A stretch of 23,336 nucleotides of DNA, taken from the NCBI GenBank assembly GCA_937872165.1, contig CALMOR010000194.1:1-23336 (forward strand), in the 5' to 3' direction. The notes beneath the pieces were generated by a model, which saw nothing but the letters and a program-made list of their open reading frames with translations, ran no database searches and was not told the DNA's origin. Shown in pieces: positions 22,799 through 23,336 of the stretch. Positions within the stretch are counted from its first letter, which is position 1. Each line of letters opens with the position of its first letter. The position numbers and the translations under genes are program-made. The DNA is from an uncultured Burkholderiales bacterium. Lineage in GTDB: Bacteria > Pseudomonadota > Gammaproteobacteria > Burkholderiales > Burkholderiaceae_D.

Positions 22799-23336
22799 TC
22801 AGGCCGCGGGACCGTCCGCTTCGGGGCCGTCCGCTTCGGGTGCATCCGCTTCCGGTGCGTCCGCTTCGAGGCCGTCGGCCTTCTCCTGAGCGAGCTTGAA
22901 GTCGAGGTCGCCCGAGTAGATGGCGCGGCCGCAGATGACACCCTCGATGCCTTCGTCCTCGATCGCCGACAGCGCCTCGATGTCGGCCATCTTCGCGAGG
23001 CCACCGCTCGCGATCACCGGCACCGTGACGCTCTGCGCGAGCTTCAGGGTCGCCTCGATGTTGATGCCGGACATCATCCCGTCGCGACCGATGTCGGTGT
23101 AGATGATGGCCTCGACGCCGTAGCCCTCGAACTTCTTCGCCAGGTCGACGACCCCGTGGCCGGTGAGCTTGGACCAGCCGTCGGTGGCGACCTTGCCGTC
23201 GCGCGCATCGAGCCCGACGATGATCTGGCCGGGGAAGGCGCCACAGGCGTCGTGCAGGAAGCCCGGGTTCTTGACCGCGGCGGTGCCGATGATGACGTAG
23301 GCGATGCCGTCGTCGAGATAACGCTCGATGGTGTCG
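22799..23336 (-). CDS. hisA: Phosphoribosylformimino-AICAR ribotide isomerase HisA, N-terminus cut by window edge, repeat-extended C-terminus
   Basis: The visible C-terminal part (about 178 residues) of the (beta/alpha)8 isomerase that opens the ribose of ProFAR, fourth step of histidine synthesis. Seen: YVIIGTAAVKNPGF, QIIVGLDARDGKVATDGW, AIIYTDIGRDGMMSGIN with the catalytic Asp, PVIASGGLAKMADI and GVICGRAIYSGDLDF. The family normally ends a few residues after this point; here about 20 further residues are a run of EADAP and EADGP pentapeptides encoded by 15-bp direct repeats. The gene reads on beyond the right edge. Its stop is 40 bp before hisF. Confidence 0.96.
   Translation of the reverse strand, partial: DTIERYLDDGIAYVIIGTAAVKNPGFLHDACGAFPGQIIVGLDARDGKVATDGWSKLTGHGVVDLAKKFEGYGVEAIIYTDIGRDGMMSGINIEATLKLAQSVTVPVIASGGLAKMADIEALSAIEDEGIEGVICGRAIYSGDLDFKLAQEKADGLEADAPEADAPEADGPEADGPAA
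22814..22873 (+). repeat. 15-bp tandem repeat, 4 copies, inside hisA
   Basis: Four in-frame copies of a 15-bp unit (GTCCGCTTCGGGGCC and close variants, as read on the plus strand) at 22814, 22829, 22844 and 22859. On the coding strand each gives a pentapeptide of the Glu-Ala-Asp-Ala/Gly-Pro type. Copies differ by 1-3 bases. The unit length keeps the reading frame whatever the copy number. Confidence 0.85.

Noticed and set aside
22814..22873. Repeated units near the right edge as a possible CRISPR array
   Set aside because: The units are contiguous 15-bp copies with no spacers, in frame within hisA; they are a coding tandem repeat.

Overview
The window (about two-thirds G+C, coding on both strands with strongly G/C third codon positions) looks like chromosomal DNA of a betaproteobacterium, probably Burkholderiales-like. 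This is inferred from three gene blocks whose order is familiar from that class: hemA-prfA-prmC-grxD, petABC-sspAB, and hisAFIE-hinT-tatABC. The species cannot be named from sequence alone. hemA is cut by the left edge of the window and hisA by the right edge.

Layout: 1-4096 (+) is a housekeeping block: glutamyl-tRNA reductase, release factor RF1, the RF glutamine methyltransferase and monothiol glutaredoxin Grx4, closed by a strong intrinsic terminator. An LEA-like lipoprotein gene with its own TATAAT box sits between prmC and grxD. 4100-7992 is an accessory stretch of small, mostly uncharacterised envelope or stress-type genes on both strands: a helical 87-aa protein, a glycine-zipper protein, a four-helix membrane protein followed by an unlisted 24-aa hydrophobic peptide, a DUF3597 protein, a divergent 166-aa protein and a secreted DUF3761 protein. 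8049-11347 (-) is a two-gene unit: a TonB-dependent receptor and, 8 bp after its stop, an exported nucleoside hydrolase. About 450 bp without a convincing gene follow (11348-11796), then a 72-aa reading frame and tRNA-Thr(TGT).

12267-16438 (-) carries petA-petB-petC (Rieske, cytochrome b, cytochrome c1 of the bc1 complex), a 12-bp-stem terminator, then sspA and sspB. A good sigma70 promoter lies upstream of petA. 16694-19217 (+) holds mscL with its terminator, a membrane-anchored DegS/AlgW-type protease with one PDZ domain, and a DUF2461 protein. The DUF2461 gene overlaps the 3' end of tatC tail to tail by 76 bp. 19142-23336 (-) is a tightly packed presumptive operon: hisA (partial), hisF, hisI, hisE, hinT, tatA, tatB, tatC.

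The core genes serve tetrapyrrole synthesis and translation termination, respiration, histidine synthesis and Tat export; the Rieske protein (petA) is itself a Tat substrate. The least ordinary parts are the receptor plus exported nucleoside hydrolase pair (a possible nucleoside-scavenging locus), the membrane protein plus 24-aa micropeptide unit, the LEA-like lipoprotein, and a 15-bp tandem repeat that lengthens the C-terminus of HisA. I found no CRISPR array, integrase, transposase or rRNA.
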